From Dysidea avara (Eukaryota; Porifera; Demospongiae; Dictyoceratida; Dysideidae): a stretch of DNA of 64,000 nucleotides. The position numbers were made by a program, and so were the translations under genes. The notes under the pieces were generated by a model. It did no database searches, had not been told where the DNA came from, and worked only from the letters and a program-made list of their open reading frames with translations. Shown one piece after another: positions 24,101 to 33,650 of the stretch (its first letter is position 1; each line of letters starts with the position of its first letter). The DNA is taken from assembly GCF_963678975.1 (NCBI RefSeq), contig NC_089275.1, forward strand, positions 16,442,220-16,506,219, written 5' to 3'.

Positions 24101-26135
24101 AACTAAAACCACACAAAAACTTCAAAACTTATTAGTCTATTACTGTTTATAATATAAAACAGACATTGCTAGCCTGTTGATGGTTGAAGCGATTATCTCC
24201 AAGTCTGGCTTTCAGGCATTTGAGCAAGTGTGTGTGCATATATGCACAAGGCTACTAATTCAAGGAATACAAAAGTAGCAATATGCCACTATGACCTATA
24301 TACCCGTCTCTGCACTGCCAATATCACTTTGAAGAATTGTCTACAATGCTTATTATCGACCAAAAAAGTGTATCATGTCATCTTTCCCACAATCATGCAT
24401 GAGGGACCGGTTACCTCTGTTCCCGTGCACTTGAGAGTGTGACTGCTACAGGATAAGCGCAAAGGCTACTAAAACGTTCGACAGAAGCTACAGAGTGCTT
24501 AGGAAGTGGTTTTGTAGGTGTTTATAACTGATTCCACCATATGACAGCTGTGGCAGTGAGTGGGTTAAGTAATATCAGAGCTGTACTACTAGTATAGTGC
24601 ATGTATTTATGTATAAACTGACGTATTCTTCTTGAAATACTTTGTCCCAGATGTGGCTTAGCCAAGATGTACACCTTCTCTAGTTATTTATACCTGTTGA
24701 GATAATTCTGAGCTAACTTACAGTAAGTATCCCGTTTTTAAATATGGTATGGTTTTGTAAAGTGGATGAGACCCACTTGGCTTGGACAGAATGTGACCCA
24801 AATCACCAAGATATTTCGGATGAGCTGATGCACTTACAATGCTACTTAGCATTAAGTTTATGTGGCAAGCTCAAATGACAACTTCTGGCCTTGGCAGGGT
24901 CCCGGCTAACTGGTGGTGTATTGGTAGTTAGATGACTTCTTACAGTTATTTGGCCAGTTTCTCAATTTGCTAGCAATGTGATTATCATCATTATCAAAAG
25001 CAACTACATCGACATGTTTAATCCATACATACCAACCACCCAAGAATTTCTACCCAAGCTAATGCAATCCCACTCAGCCACCATGCAAGTTGCTTAATGG
25101 CAGTGTTATAATGATAACTTTACTGAATGTAAGCATTTTGATAATCATAGCTAGTTCTATACTGAAACTAAGAGGACGCTTCAACTTAATTGCTACCAAT
25201 GCAAGGTCTCTAAAATCCATGTTGTTTGCTGGCTGCAACTACAGGTGTGGTACAGTGCCAATGTACTCAGTGTTTAGGGTAAACCCAGGTGTTCTTGTGG
25301 TTACTTTTTGTTAAGTTATTGTTTTGTTAACTGGCTCTTCATGATAACAAATTCCATGTCACCATGTAATCACAGCCTCAAGTAGCTACAGAGGTGTATA
25401 TAATTATTTAGCTCAATAGCTAAACCTTGTACCTCTCATGCTAAACTGCTATGGCACATAAAACTACCTTGTATACTTAAGTCATGCCATACAAACTGCA
25501 GAGATAGCTATATGGTATTACAAATGCCCCCTAGCTTGTTCCTTATACACCCTGTGAGAGTGGTATCTCTCAAACGAACTGATTCAGTGCTAGCTATATA
25601 GCGAATTATATAGTTAGCTATAGCCGAGGGCCGTATAACTAAGTTCTCAAATGAGGTGCAAGAGTCTACTCACTTGTGCGGTAACCAGCAAAATAAGCAG
25701 TATGTGTAGGGTCAGTTTCCATGGGAATCGTCTTCGAGTTTCGTCTTTCCACTTCTCAATATGACTTTTAAAATGGTAGCGAAGTTTCGTCTTCATTTCA
25801 TTATCCGCTCGACTAGTCTTTCCTTTCCATTCACTCTCCTGGTCTTCACGTAATGCTCCATTGACCGAGCCATTGCTTTTCCTGAGCAACTCAATATCTT
25901 TTTCGTCTTTCCTGATAGCGTCGCGAAATCGACGAGTTTCACCGTCAAAGGGCGAATAATGGCACGAACCGATCGTGTACGTTTTTAAACAGGTAAGGAA
26001 TCTCTCTAGCAAAGTTTTCTCTTCATCATCACTGTACTGTTCATCATCGCGATCGGTCTCATTGATCTCTTGATAATTCCCATTCATGATGCTCCCAGAT
26101 TCTCGGAGATTGCAGTGGTTCCTAGAGTGGTTCAC
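8658..26135 (-). CDS. TRPML-A: mucolipin-family lysosomal cation channel, about 10 exons
   Basis: Traced exons: 26135-25674, 23358-23197, 22918-22774, 22642-22539 (uncertain), 12505-12220, 11027-10878, 10433-10323, 10239-10117, 10069-9851, 9107-8658. The product matches the TRPML family: six membrane segments, a large luminal loop between S1 and S2, and a pore between S5 and S6. Strong signatures are PSVMRF and CGWLVLGPY in S5, WCGLFGFLKYFETLN in S4, and FIYVVVSLFIGIF in S6. Family members are PI(3,5)P2-gated Ca2+, Fe2+ and Na+ channels of late endosomes and lysosomes. The N-terminus has an acidic di-leucine (EEKTLL, residues 38-43) and a basic RRRFPWK just before S1. Odd points: the filter reads NGDG rather than the family NGDD; the exon 4 phase is unresolved; and a 10-kb intron holds a hAT element. 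A later in-frame Met (residue 17) is an alternative start. The family call is very sure; the ends are less so. Confidence 0.9.
9851..10069 (-). CDS. TRPML-A exon 9 (pore and S6)
   Basis: 219 bp, 73 codons, phase 0. It encodes the pore helix and filter (LIAFLNGDGLSSAF) and S6 (FVFIFIYVVVSLFIGIF). The second filter aspartate of the family NGDD is glycine here; the codons read AAT GGT GAT GGC on the minus strand near 10015-10026. Confidence 0.9.
10117..10239 (-). CDS. TRPML-A exon 8 (S5)
   Basis: 123 bp, 41 codons, phase 0. It contains IKLAFPSVMRF and CGWLVLGPY, the most recognisable TRPML stretch in the window. Same length as TRPML-B exon 8. Confidence 0.92.
10323..10433 (-). CDS. TRPML-A exon 7 (S4)
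   Basis: 111 bp, 37 codons, donor GTTAGT. It encodes S4 with WCGLFGFLKYFETLN. As in the TRPML family, S4 lacks the regular arginine ladder of voltage-gated channels. Length and donor sequence are identical to TRPML-B exon 7. Confidence 0.9.
10878..11027 (-). CDS. TRPML-A exon 6 (S2-S3 linker and S3)
   Basis: 150 bp, 50 codons, phase 0 at both ends. It starts DVALHFKAYHGKRLRWSEL, a basic cytosolic linker, then FNKWYILAFIACVVLV for S3. It parallels TRPML-B exon 6 (AYHERHLRWQEIS, NYWYMMML). Confidence 0.88.
12220..12505 (-). CDS. TRPML-A exon 5 (end of luminal loop and S2)
   Basis: 286 bp, acceptor GTTTTTTAG, donor GTATGT, entering in phase 2 and leaving in phase 0. It starts VQKIQFEFILATVYYKGV, the beta-strand region before S2, then S2 (DVIVIILLVITGMIYFYSIF). 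TRPML-B exon 5 (289 bp) has the same layout and KGVIEEY at the matching place. Confidence 0.87.
12933..13118 (+). CDS. Hypothetical 61-residue secreted-type peptide
   Basis: An open frame inside the largest TRPML-A intron, on the opposite strand. The first 26 residues look like a signal peptide: a Lys, a hydrophobic core (YISIGVTIVLVCIICL) and a small-residue end (SACA). The rest is hydrophilic with one NLT site. No family recognised, and no promoter or splice evidence; it could equally be a chance frame or a first exon. Confidence 0.25.
   Translation: MMKLYISIGVTIVLVCIICLEHSACAEDTRKNSLATLLEQSNNLTDHSRSTKKIAFVFSLD
13967..14345 (+). repeat. Imperfect tandem duplication, period about 191 bp
   Basis: Two GC-rich copies (13967-14157 and 14158-14345) share blocks such as CTCAAACAGGAGC, GCGACTCCCCAATGGGTCAA and GAGCACCATCAA. 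The copies fall in different frames, so overlapping open frames are not a conserved protein. Confidence 0.8.
15231..17495 (-). pseudogene. hAT (ZBED-like) transposase, broken
   Basis: The likely start is the ATG at 17495-17493. Pieces in order: BED finger (CKECVKSIKV with HLKTKYSKIY, around 17290), the start of the catalytic region (MALTTDM near 16840), DDE-region block with VITDDASNM and HCFGHTLQLAIDDGI (16800-16048), a central helical insertion, LLDPRFKE (near 15710), and the C-terminal dimerisation block (IPAMSTPSERPFSAAG, 15231-15420). Breaks: a frameshift near 17395, a small deletion or frameshift just after the TTDM motif (near 16838), a frameshift near 16058, and a 251-bp MITE at 15735-15985. 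It cannot encode an active enzyme. Confidence 0.92.
15735..15985. mobile_element. 251-bp MITE inserted in the hAT transposase
   Basis: Ends TGTGACCGGATTTGCGAAAA and TTTTGCAAATCCAGTCACA, flanked by TA. It separates the transposase blocks NYEEDRIYS and LLDPRFKE, so it arrived after the hAT. A second copy of the same length is at 26765-27015. Confidence 0.9.
18832..19947. mobile_element. TTAA-flanked element, about 1.1 kb (piggyBac-like ends)
   Basis: TTAA at 18828-18831 is followed by CCCTTAAAG, and CTTTTAGGG is followed by TTAA at 19948-19951. TTAA targets with CCC...GGG ends are typical of piggyBac-type elements. No transposase recognised inside, so a non-autonomous copy is the likely reading. 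Confidence 0.5.
20601..20839. mobile_element. 239-bp MITE
   Basis: The terminal AGTTGGATTAAGGATCAAAG is matched exactly by its reverse complement at the right end; inner parts (TACTAGTGGACATT and AATGTCCACTAGTATA) also pair, so most of the element folds on itself. Confidence 0.85.
20915..21112 (+). repeat. Direct duplication around a hairpin
   Basis: The block GAAGGAACATATT...CTATT.CTCACT occurs at about 20918 and 21062. Between the copies GATAACAGGAAGAT and ATCTTCCTGTTAT pair. Probably a small element, or parts of two. Confidence 0.5.
22539..22642 (-). CDS. TRPML-A candidate exon 4 (luminal loop), frame unresolved
   Basis: A good acceptor (TTACAG) and donor (GTAAGA) bound 104 open bases. 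Continuing from exon 3 (phase 1) gives a frame ending YDLHCIYTDA, which resembles SQVDCYIHGD near the end of TRPML-B exon 4. That frame ends in phase 0, but exon 5 needs phase 2. The other open frame (ending VYTPTL) satisfies exon 5 but not exon 3. Either a further small exon lies in the next 10-kb intron, or the real boundaries differ. cDNA would settle it. Confidence 0.4.
22774..22918 (-). CDS. TRPML-A exon 3 (luminal loop)
   Basis: 145 bp, entering in phase 0 and leaving in phase 1 at a CCAT|GTAAGT donor. The reading frame starts FYYVSREPVSSFFYF and contains an N-glycosylation-type NES. TRPML-B exon 3 starts YYSLSQQSVSDF and also ends after a proline with one extra base, which supports both. 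Confidence 0.8.
23197..23358 (-). CDS. TRPML-A exon 2 (luminal loop)
   Basis: 162 bp, 54 codons, phase 0 at both ends, between a TGTGTAG acceptor and a GTAAGT donor. It encodes the start of the S1-S2 luminal loop, with FLTENTVAFTEHF, and ends in YDQIEHVVES. TRPML-B exon 2 has exactly the same length and a clearly related sequence (YEQIEHTVNS). Confidence 0.88.
23904..24564. mobile_element. TTAA-flanked element, about 660 bp
   Basis: The left end ACCCTCTCACTGCCA follows a TTAA; the right end TGGCAGTGAGTGGG precedes a TTAA. The two ends are reverse complements with few mismatches. It lies in TRPML-A intron 1. No gene inside. Confidence 0.5.
25674..26135 (-). CDS. TRPML-A exon 1 (N-terminus and start of S1)
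   Basis: 462 bp, 154 codons, ending in phase 0 at a GTGAGT donor. It encodes an acidic, hydrophilic cytosolic N-terminus, the EEKTLL sorting-type motif, the basic RRRFPWKL stretch and the S1 helix (LHILLILLVTAQ). It aligns with TRPML-B exon 1 around FPWK and the S1 end. Only the coding part is given; the 5' UTR limit is unknown. Confidence 0.85.
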
Positions 26136-26764
26136 TCGATCACTGCACGGGGGAAACTTTTGTTATTAATTATATACTGATTGTCACGTGAACTAGCTAC
26201 GTATGCTATAATGATAACTTACGTAGATTGAATGCGAAGCATGCTAAACTAGGGGGGTCTGGGGGCATGCTCCCGGGAAAGTTTTGAAAATTAGACCCTC
26301 TGAGAATGAATATGAGAGTGATTTGAGTAGTTTATCATAGTATAATATGACTGTTTGCATTGCTCTATCAGCAGGGTATCTGAAGCTTAAATTAAAGCTT
26401 TTTCTAGCTAATATGAGTATCATGCAATGCCACCTAGGAATTTTCTAAATACTGCACCCTTTGAATTTGAAATTGAATTATTGTTTAGGGCAGGATTTTC
26501 AAAGAAAGTTTCCAACAGAACACAAGTTTGTAATACTAGTGGCAGGGGTCTGGGGGTGCAGCCCCCAGCCATTGAAAAATTCTGAATGTTTTAATGGTCC
26601 AAAACTCAACAGATTGCTATAATATAACTTATGGATGAATAATTGTTATACTTTGTATAACTCACAGCTGGGACACAGTTATCTACTGACAGATGGTCTA
26701 CACATGTACAGAAGAATTTTGCAGTGACAAATTAGAGTTTTTGCTATACAATTTAATAAATATA

Positions 26765-27015
26765 TGTGACCGGATTTGCGAAAAGGTACCTTTTCCACAC
26801 ATTTGACATACCAGCAAACAAAATGATGTAACACTTGTTTCCTTATACTGATTAACTTGCTCTTAGTATCACAATGTAGCCAGATACTGTAGCTACAGTC
26901 ATTGAACATTTCAAGCAATTATATGCCACAATCAAAGAGTTATGAAGCTTTAAAGTTCAAACAATGGGTCAAATTTTGTGTGTGAAAAAGGTACCTTTTC
27001 GCAAATCTGGTCACA
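26765..27015. mobile_element. 251-bp MITE, second copy
   Basis: Same length, TA flanks, ends and interior as the copy in the hAT transposase (TGTGACCGGATTTGCG ... CGCAAATCTGGTCACA). It lies just upstream of TRPML-A. Confidence 0.9.
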
Positions 27016-27259
27016 TATTGAGAATATTTGTACACCCAAGTGGCAAGTGCATAATATAAAATTATACACCCATACACAACTAAAAATACAACTGCTGACC
27101 ATATAGTGATAAACTCATACTCAGTCACGGTATTTGTAATAGCTACTACAATGTCCGCTTTAGAAATTCAATGCTCTTTCCAACAGTAAAGTTTCTTGTA
27201 ACATTAATCCATTAGTACTGCATAATAATGCCAATTAAATGCATACCAAGTGTTGAAAC

Positions 27260-27372
27260 TTTCATTGCCATACCACATTAGTATTAAAAATTATGAGTTT
27301 AGGAAGTTTGAAAAAGTAGGCAAAAATCATGTGCCCACATGCCCAGTTTTCGCAGGCCCAGTCACATATATT
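27260..27372. mobile_element. Half copy of the related MITE
   Basis: The sequence AAAAAGTAGGCAAAAATCAT and the end TTCGCAGGCCCAGTCACA match, in reverse orientation, the element at 49711-49961. The other end is missing. Confidence 0.6.
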
Positions 27373-29073
27373 GCTAAGTCACAGTGCTCTTTAAGCGCCT
27401 ATATCATTATATTATTACGAGCAGTTGCATCATAGATAATATAGCGCGTATATTATTTATGGTTGCATGTAATGATTTGCTGACCCTGGAACTATGCTGG
27501 ATATTGAATGTGCTAGCTAATTGATGCTATCTGTTAGTGCTGTTACTGAGACCTGAGATTTCCTGTGCCTTCGAGTCTACAGAGAAGATTTACACTGTTG
27601 TACTGTACGTTCCTTTTAGGCCCCTATTTGGTGATTATTAGTTTCTCATCCAGCCTTTCTAATTATTATGATGCGGGCGGGAGGGTATTACCATTATGCC
27701 ATTATTTTATAATATTAACACACTGATGTACAGACCTTGCCCAAATTGTCTTTCTTTCTTACTACAAACATTTCCTTCACCAGCTGATTCTACTTTTCGT
27801 GATCGCCAACTGTTTTTCGACAATCAACTGAAAGCCTGCTTTGATGAAGTCGATAGAACACGATTGCAACTACACTGTTAAAACAGGGGAGTAACAGTAA
27901 CTATGGGGAGTAAAATATTTTACTCTAAAAGGGGAGTTCGGATTACTAGGAGAGTAACAGTAACCCACTAAGGGTAAAGAGAACTCCAAGTGAGTGAAGG
28001 CACCAAACTGAAGAGTTCCCATTACCAGCTAGCTAGTAGCTAAGGTGAACTCAGTGAGCCAGTATACCTACTGAGCCCGGAATGAGCCACATGCAAGTTA
28101 TAGCTTTCTCACTATGATATTTTCTCCATTAATTATCCAGTTCAATTCTAGCCACTCAATGTAAAAAGGAAAGTAATTATTTAGGCTTCCTTTTCAATGG
28201 CAGCCATTTACTCATGTTTTATTTTTGCAGACTAACCAAGACATGGTGAAGGAAACAGACAGTACGAAAGCAGGAGGACGAATTGTTACTCAAGAATCAA
28301 GAATATTTTGAAATACGTATGTATAATTATTAAATACCATTTCTACTACAAGCGCATTATTTAGAATGAAGAGTATTACCATAGAAACGGCTTCTTTAAC
28401 AACAGAGCCGTGTTGAGTAGTTGAAAGCGGTTTGCTTCTCTGAGGAATTGTAGTGCTTAAAAGGTGGTACTAAAGTGTTTACTTGTTCGTGAATAATTAC
28501 TGGACGTTCATTATCTCTTTCATTGTTTCTTCAGGTACGTTTGGGCTCATATCTGAGTCGTCTCATGTGACACGCCGAGTTTATTAAACTGGCTCCAATG
28601 GAAGTCACCACTGCTCGTGAGGGTTTAGGCGCCTTATCGTGACACGACAGAAATAGTTCAAAACTCGGGGAAATAGAATAAAATTCGGCGGACTCAGTCG
28701 TAGCTATCACTGCCGGACTAGCAAGTATTCAGCCCATCCAAGCTCACCGTTAGCTACTAGTATTCAGTGTGTAAGAAGTTGAAGACTTGAGGGAGGAGAG
28801 GAAAGCCACCTAGCTTAAACATGGCGTACATATCATGTCCGTTTGCTTTCAGCCTTTACGTTAGAAGCCGGACACAATGATATTGCCTGGTAAGGTCAGT
28901 AGCCTGTATCATTGTCAGTGGCTTTACATAATTACACGCAGATTCACTGGAATTAACTAGTAAGATGTATCGTCTGCAGTTAACAAGAATCTCTTTATGA
29001 TACAATGTACATTGTGTGTCTTCGACTTCATCAACTTTCCAAGTTAATCTTGACTTGTAAGGAGATAATGTTT

Positions 29074-29394
29074 ATCTAATCCAAAACAGCCAAGCTGTAA
29101 AAAAAGTGTGCGGCCCTCAGAAAGGCTATGGTGAAAAAAGATGTGAAATCCAAGGTGGCGGCCAAGAAATGGCTGTGATGGTAGGTTAATGGTAAAAATT
29201 TTAATAATGACAATTCAGGTAAATTTTGTGAAGCGGCACAAAAATTCACCTGAATTGTCGTTATTAAAATTTTTACCATTAACCTACCATCACAGCCATT
29301 TCTTGGCCGCCACCTTGGATTTCACATCTTTTTTCACCATAGCCTTTCTGAGGGCCGCACACTTTTTTTACAGCTTGGCTGTTTTGGATTAGAT
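29074..29394. repeat. Near-perfect 321-bp palindrome
   Basis: Arms of about 157 bp (29074-29230 and 29237-29394) surround a 6-base loop (AAGCGG). Mismatches are very few, so the arms are either recent or kept alike by gene conversion. The two strands give almost the same small open frame. A shorter hairpin (CCAAAGCCGGCC/GGCCAGCTTTGG) follows at about 29423. Confidence 0.93.
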
Positions 29395-29663
29395 TTCATT
29401 TCTTTTTGTATTTGTATACCCCAAAGCCGGCCTATGGCCAGCTTTGGGACTTTTTTAACCTATGTTTTTTTTCTTTACTACAGGAAGAAGAAAAGATGAA
29501 GTAGATGTACTTTAAATATTTTATCAGTAAATGTACAAATTATATATATAATACATATGTGACTGGATTTGCGAAAAGGGGCTTTCCACACACAATTTGC
29601 CAACTTTGACAATTGATAACTTCAGATTGGAAAGAGCTATTGCCTTGAAATTTGGGCAGTGGT

Positions 29664-32600
29664 GGTTTCTTTGCAGCTGAACTCTCTACATGATGGTTTC
29701 TTTGTAGCTGAACTCTCTACAAGGTAATTTCTTCTAGCTGATCTCTCTACAGAGAGATTTGTTTGTAGTTGAACTATCTACAAGGTAACTTCTTCTAGCT
29801 GATCTCTCTACAGGGTGATTTGTTTGTAGCTGAACTATCTACAAGGTAACTTCTTCTAGCTGATCTCTCTACGGGTGATTTGTTTGCAGCTGAGTTCTTT
29901 ACAGAATGGTTTCTTTGTAGCTGAACTCTCTAAAAGGTAACTTCTTCTAATTGATCTTTCTACAGGGCAATTTGTTTGTGGCAGAATTTTATACAGGGTG
30001 ATTTCTTTGCAGCTGAACTCTCTACATGGTGGTTTCTTTGTAGCTGAACTCTCTACAAGGTATATAACTTCTTCTAGCTGATCTCTCTACAGGGTGATTA
30101 GTTTGTAGCTGAACTATCTACAAGGTAACTTCTTCTAGCTGATCTCTCTACAGGGTGATTTGTTTGTAGCTGAACGATCTACAAGGTAACTTCTTCTAGC
30201 TGATCTCTCTACAGGGTGGTTTCTTTGTAGCTGAACTCTCTAAAAGGTAACTTCTTCTAACTGATCTTTCTACAGGGTAATTTGTTTGTGGCTGCATTTT
30301 CTACAGGGTGATTTCTTTGCAGCTGAACTCTCTACAAAGTAATTTCTTCTAGCTGATCTCTCTACAGGGTGATTTGTTCGTAGCTGAATTCTGTACAGGT
30401 GATTTGTTTCTTTGTAGCTGAACTCTCTACAAGGTAACTTCTTCTAACTGATCTTTCTACAGGGCAATTTCTTTGTGGCAGAATTTTATACAGGGTGATT
30501 TCTTTGCAGCTGAACTCTCTACATGGTGGTTTCTTTGTAGCTGAACTCTCTACAAGGTAACTTCTTCTAGCTGATCTCTCTACAGGGTGATTTTGTTTGT
30601 AGCTGAATTCTGTACAGGTGATTTGTTTGCAGCTGAGCTCTTTACAGAATGGTTTCTTTGTAGCTGGCCTCTCAACAAGATAATTTCTTCTAGCTGATCT
30701 CTCTACAGGGAGATCTGTTTGTAGCTGAACTATCTACAAGGTAACTTCTTCTAACTGATCTTTCTACAGGGCAATTTGTTTGTGGCAGAATTTTATACAG
30801 GGTGATTTCTTTGCAGCTGAACTCTCTACATGGTGGTTTCTTTGTAGCTGAACTCTCTACAAAGTAATTTCTTCTAGCTGATCTCTCTACAGTGTGATTT
30901 GTTTGTAGCTGAACGATCTACAAGGTAACTTCTTCTAGCTGATCTCTCTACAGGGTGATTTGTTTGTAGCTGAACTCTCTGCAAGGTAACTTCTTCTAGC
31001 TGATCTCTCTACAGTGTGATTTGTTTGTAGCTGAACGATCTACAAGGTAACTTCTTCTAGCCGATCTCTCTACAGGGTGATTTGTTTGTAGCTGAATTCT
31101 GTACAGGTGATTTGTTTGCAGCTAAGCTCTTTACAGAATGGTTTCTTTGTAGCTGAACTCTCTAAAAGGTAACTTCTTCTAACTGATCTTTCTACAGGGC
31201 AATTTGTTTGTGGCTGAATTTTCTACAGGGTGATTTCTTTGCAGCTGAACTCTCTACTTGGTGGTTTCTTTGTAGCTGAACTATGTACAAGGTAATTTCT
31301 TCTAGCTGATCTCTCTACAGGGTGATTTGTTTGTAGCTGAATTCTGTACAGGTGATTTGTTTGCAGCTGAGCTCTAAACAGAATGGTTTCGTTGTAGCTG
31401 AACTCTCTACAAGGTAACTTTTCTAGCTGATGTCTCTACAAGGTGACTAGTTTGTAGCTGAACTCTCTACATGGTGGTTTCTTTGTAACTGAACTTTCTA
31501 CAAGGTGACTTCTTCTAGCTGATCTTTCTACAGGGTGATTTGTTTGTAGCTGAACTCTCTACAAGGTAACTTATTCTAGCTGATCTCTCTACAGGGAGAT
31601 TTGTTTGTAGCTGAACTCTCTACAGGTAATTTGTTTGAAACTGAACACTCTAAATGATGGTTTCTTTGTAGCTGAACTCTCTACAAGTTAACTTCTTCTA
31701 GCTGATTTCTCTACAGGGTGATTTGCTTGTAGCTGAACTATCTACATGGTGGTTTCTTTGTAACTGAACTTTCTACAAGGTGACTTCTTCTAGCTGATCT
31801 TTCTACAGGGTGATTTGTTTGTAGCTGAACTCTCTACAAGGTAACTTATTCTAGCTGATCTCTCTACAGGGAGATTTGTTTGTAGCTGAACTCTCACAGG
31901 TGATTTGTTTGAAACTGAACTCTCTAAATTATGGTTTCTTTGTAGCTGAACTCTCTCAAGGTAACTTCTTCTAGCTGATGTCTTTACAGGGTCACTAGTT
32001 TGTAGCTGAATTCTCTACATGGTGGTTTCTTTGTAACTGAACTCTCTACAAAGTAACTTTTTCTAGCTCATCTTTCTACAGGGTGATTTATTTGTAGCTG
32101 AATTCTGTACAGGTGATTTGTTTGCAGCTGAGCTCTTTAAAGAATGGTTTCTTTGTAGCTGAACTTTCTACAAAGTAACTTCTTCTAGCTGATGTCTCTA
32201 CAAGGTCACTAGTTTGTAGCTGAGCTCTCTACATGGTGGTTTCTTTGTAACTGAACTCTCTACAAGGTGACCTCTTCTAGCTGATCTTTCTACAGGGTGA
32301 TTTGTTTGAAGCTGAACTCTCTACATGATACGAGGTAACTTCTTCTAGCTGATCTCTCTATAGGGAGATTTGTTTGTAGCTGAACTCTCTACATGATGGT
32401 TTCTTTGTAGCTGAACTCTCTACAAGGTAACTTCTTCTAGCTAATCTCTCTACAGGGAGATTTGTTTGTAGCTGAACTCTCTACATGATGGTTTCTTTGT
32501 AGCTGAACTCTCTGCAAGGTAACTTCTTCTATTGATCTCTCCACAGGGCGATTTGTTTGTAGCTGAACTCTCTACATGGTGGTTTCTTTGTAGCTGAACT

Positions 32601-32760
32601 CTACAAGGTGATTTTTTCTAGCTGAACTATCTCTTTCCACAGTTGCATGAACTCCCTACAAGGTAACTTCTTCTAGCTGATCTCTCTACTGGGTGACTTG
32701 TGCGTAGCTGATCTCTATACAGGTTTCTTATTTCTAGCTGATCTCTTGAATTCTCTTCAG
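29664..32760 (+). repeat. 61-bp satellite array, about 3.1 kb
   Basis: Each composite unit is a roughly 31-bp half (GTAGCTGAACTCTCTACAAG core) and a roughly 30-bp half (CTAGCTGATCTCTCTACAGG core). By length there are about 50 units, many with small changes and some with half-units lost. The first half has a TTGTAG...CTACAA inverted pair. The array starts just after a TGTGACTGGATTTGCG terminus (29557) and ends with two ATTAGAG motifs. Confidence 0.95.
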
Positions 32761-32879
32761 GGTGACTGCTCTATTAGGATGACTGCTCTATTAGAGTATC
32801 TCGATCTCGCACTTGCTGCACCAAGTTGGATTTCGTGTTATAACTCCGTGGCTTTAAGTCTGATTCTTCTACACCATTG

Positions 32880-33650
32880 ATGAGCCTTTCTAAGATGATT
32901 ACTCCATCTGTACAACGATTTTCAAAGCATTATCCCAAGCGGTTTATCTGGTAGGCGTGGCAAGCAGTCGTTTTTTATTAGCTAATCTCGATTGCGTAAT
33001 TGTTACACACTGTTGGTTTTTTTGTTGTATCTTCCTGTTTTTTAGCTCGATTTCTTTCAAACCACAAAAGATTTGAGGTTCAATAGTTAACCTATTCACC
33101 CACCGATTTTCAGCTTCTTCCCATACGCGGTTTACCCTGTAGGCATGACAACATATTGGTGTTATTTTTCGTGAATAATCGCTCATAACTCTTTGCCTGT
33201 TTATCGTATTCCAGCCAAAGTTGGTACAGAGATGCGCCCTTATATCCCCCTTCTGTGTGCCAAATTTCAAGGCAATCGGATATGGCGTTCGAGTTTTATA
33301 GCAGTTTTTGTAAGTGTGCAACAAGAAAAAGAAAAATAAGAAGAAGAAGAAAAAAAAAAAAAACGAAGAAACTGAGCCAATTTTTGAAGTCGCATATCTC
33401 GGGAACACGCGAAGCGATTTCGCTCAAATTTGGAATGTGGAGTGCTGCAGTTGGGGGGCATGTCCACAGCAAAAATCATCTTGTTTCATCAAGGAAGCAC
33501 AGAGCTACGGAGGTGCGAAAATTGCGTTTTCTTTCTTCCTGTCAATATACTCACGGGTGTTACGCGCCGGCTTCTTGGGCCGTACGACACACTACCGTGT
33601 GTCTTGATAGTTACATAAGCACATATTTACTTTTTTAGCAGGGATACCTC
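32880..33650. other. Non-coding flank of the satellite
   Basis: Moderately GC-richer sequence with an A-rich tract (33340-33365) and an 18-base perfect-stem hairpin GACACACTACCGTGTGTC at 33586-33603. Open frames on both strands overlap; none looks like a known protein. Confidence 0.5.

Noticed and set aside
29076..29392. Two nearly identical 67-codon open frames on opposite strands
   Set aside because: They are mirror images caused by the palindrome.
29664..32760. Regular repeat that might be taken for a CRISPR array
   Set aside because: Units are head-to-tail 30/31-bp halves without unique spacers, in an animal-type genome; it is a satellite.
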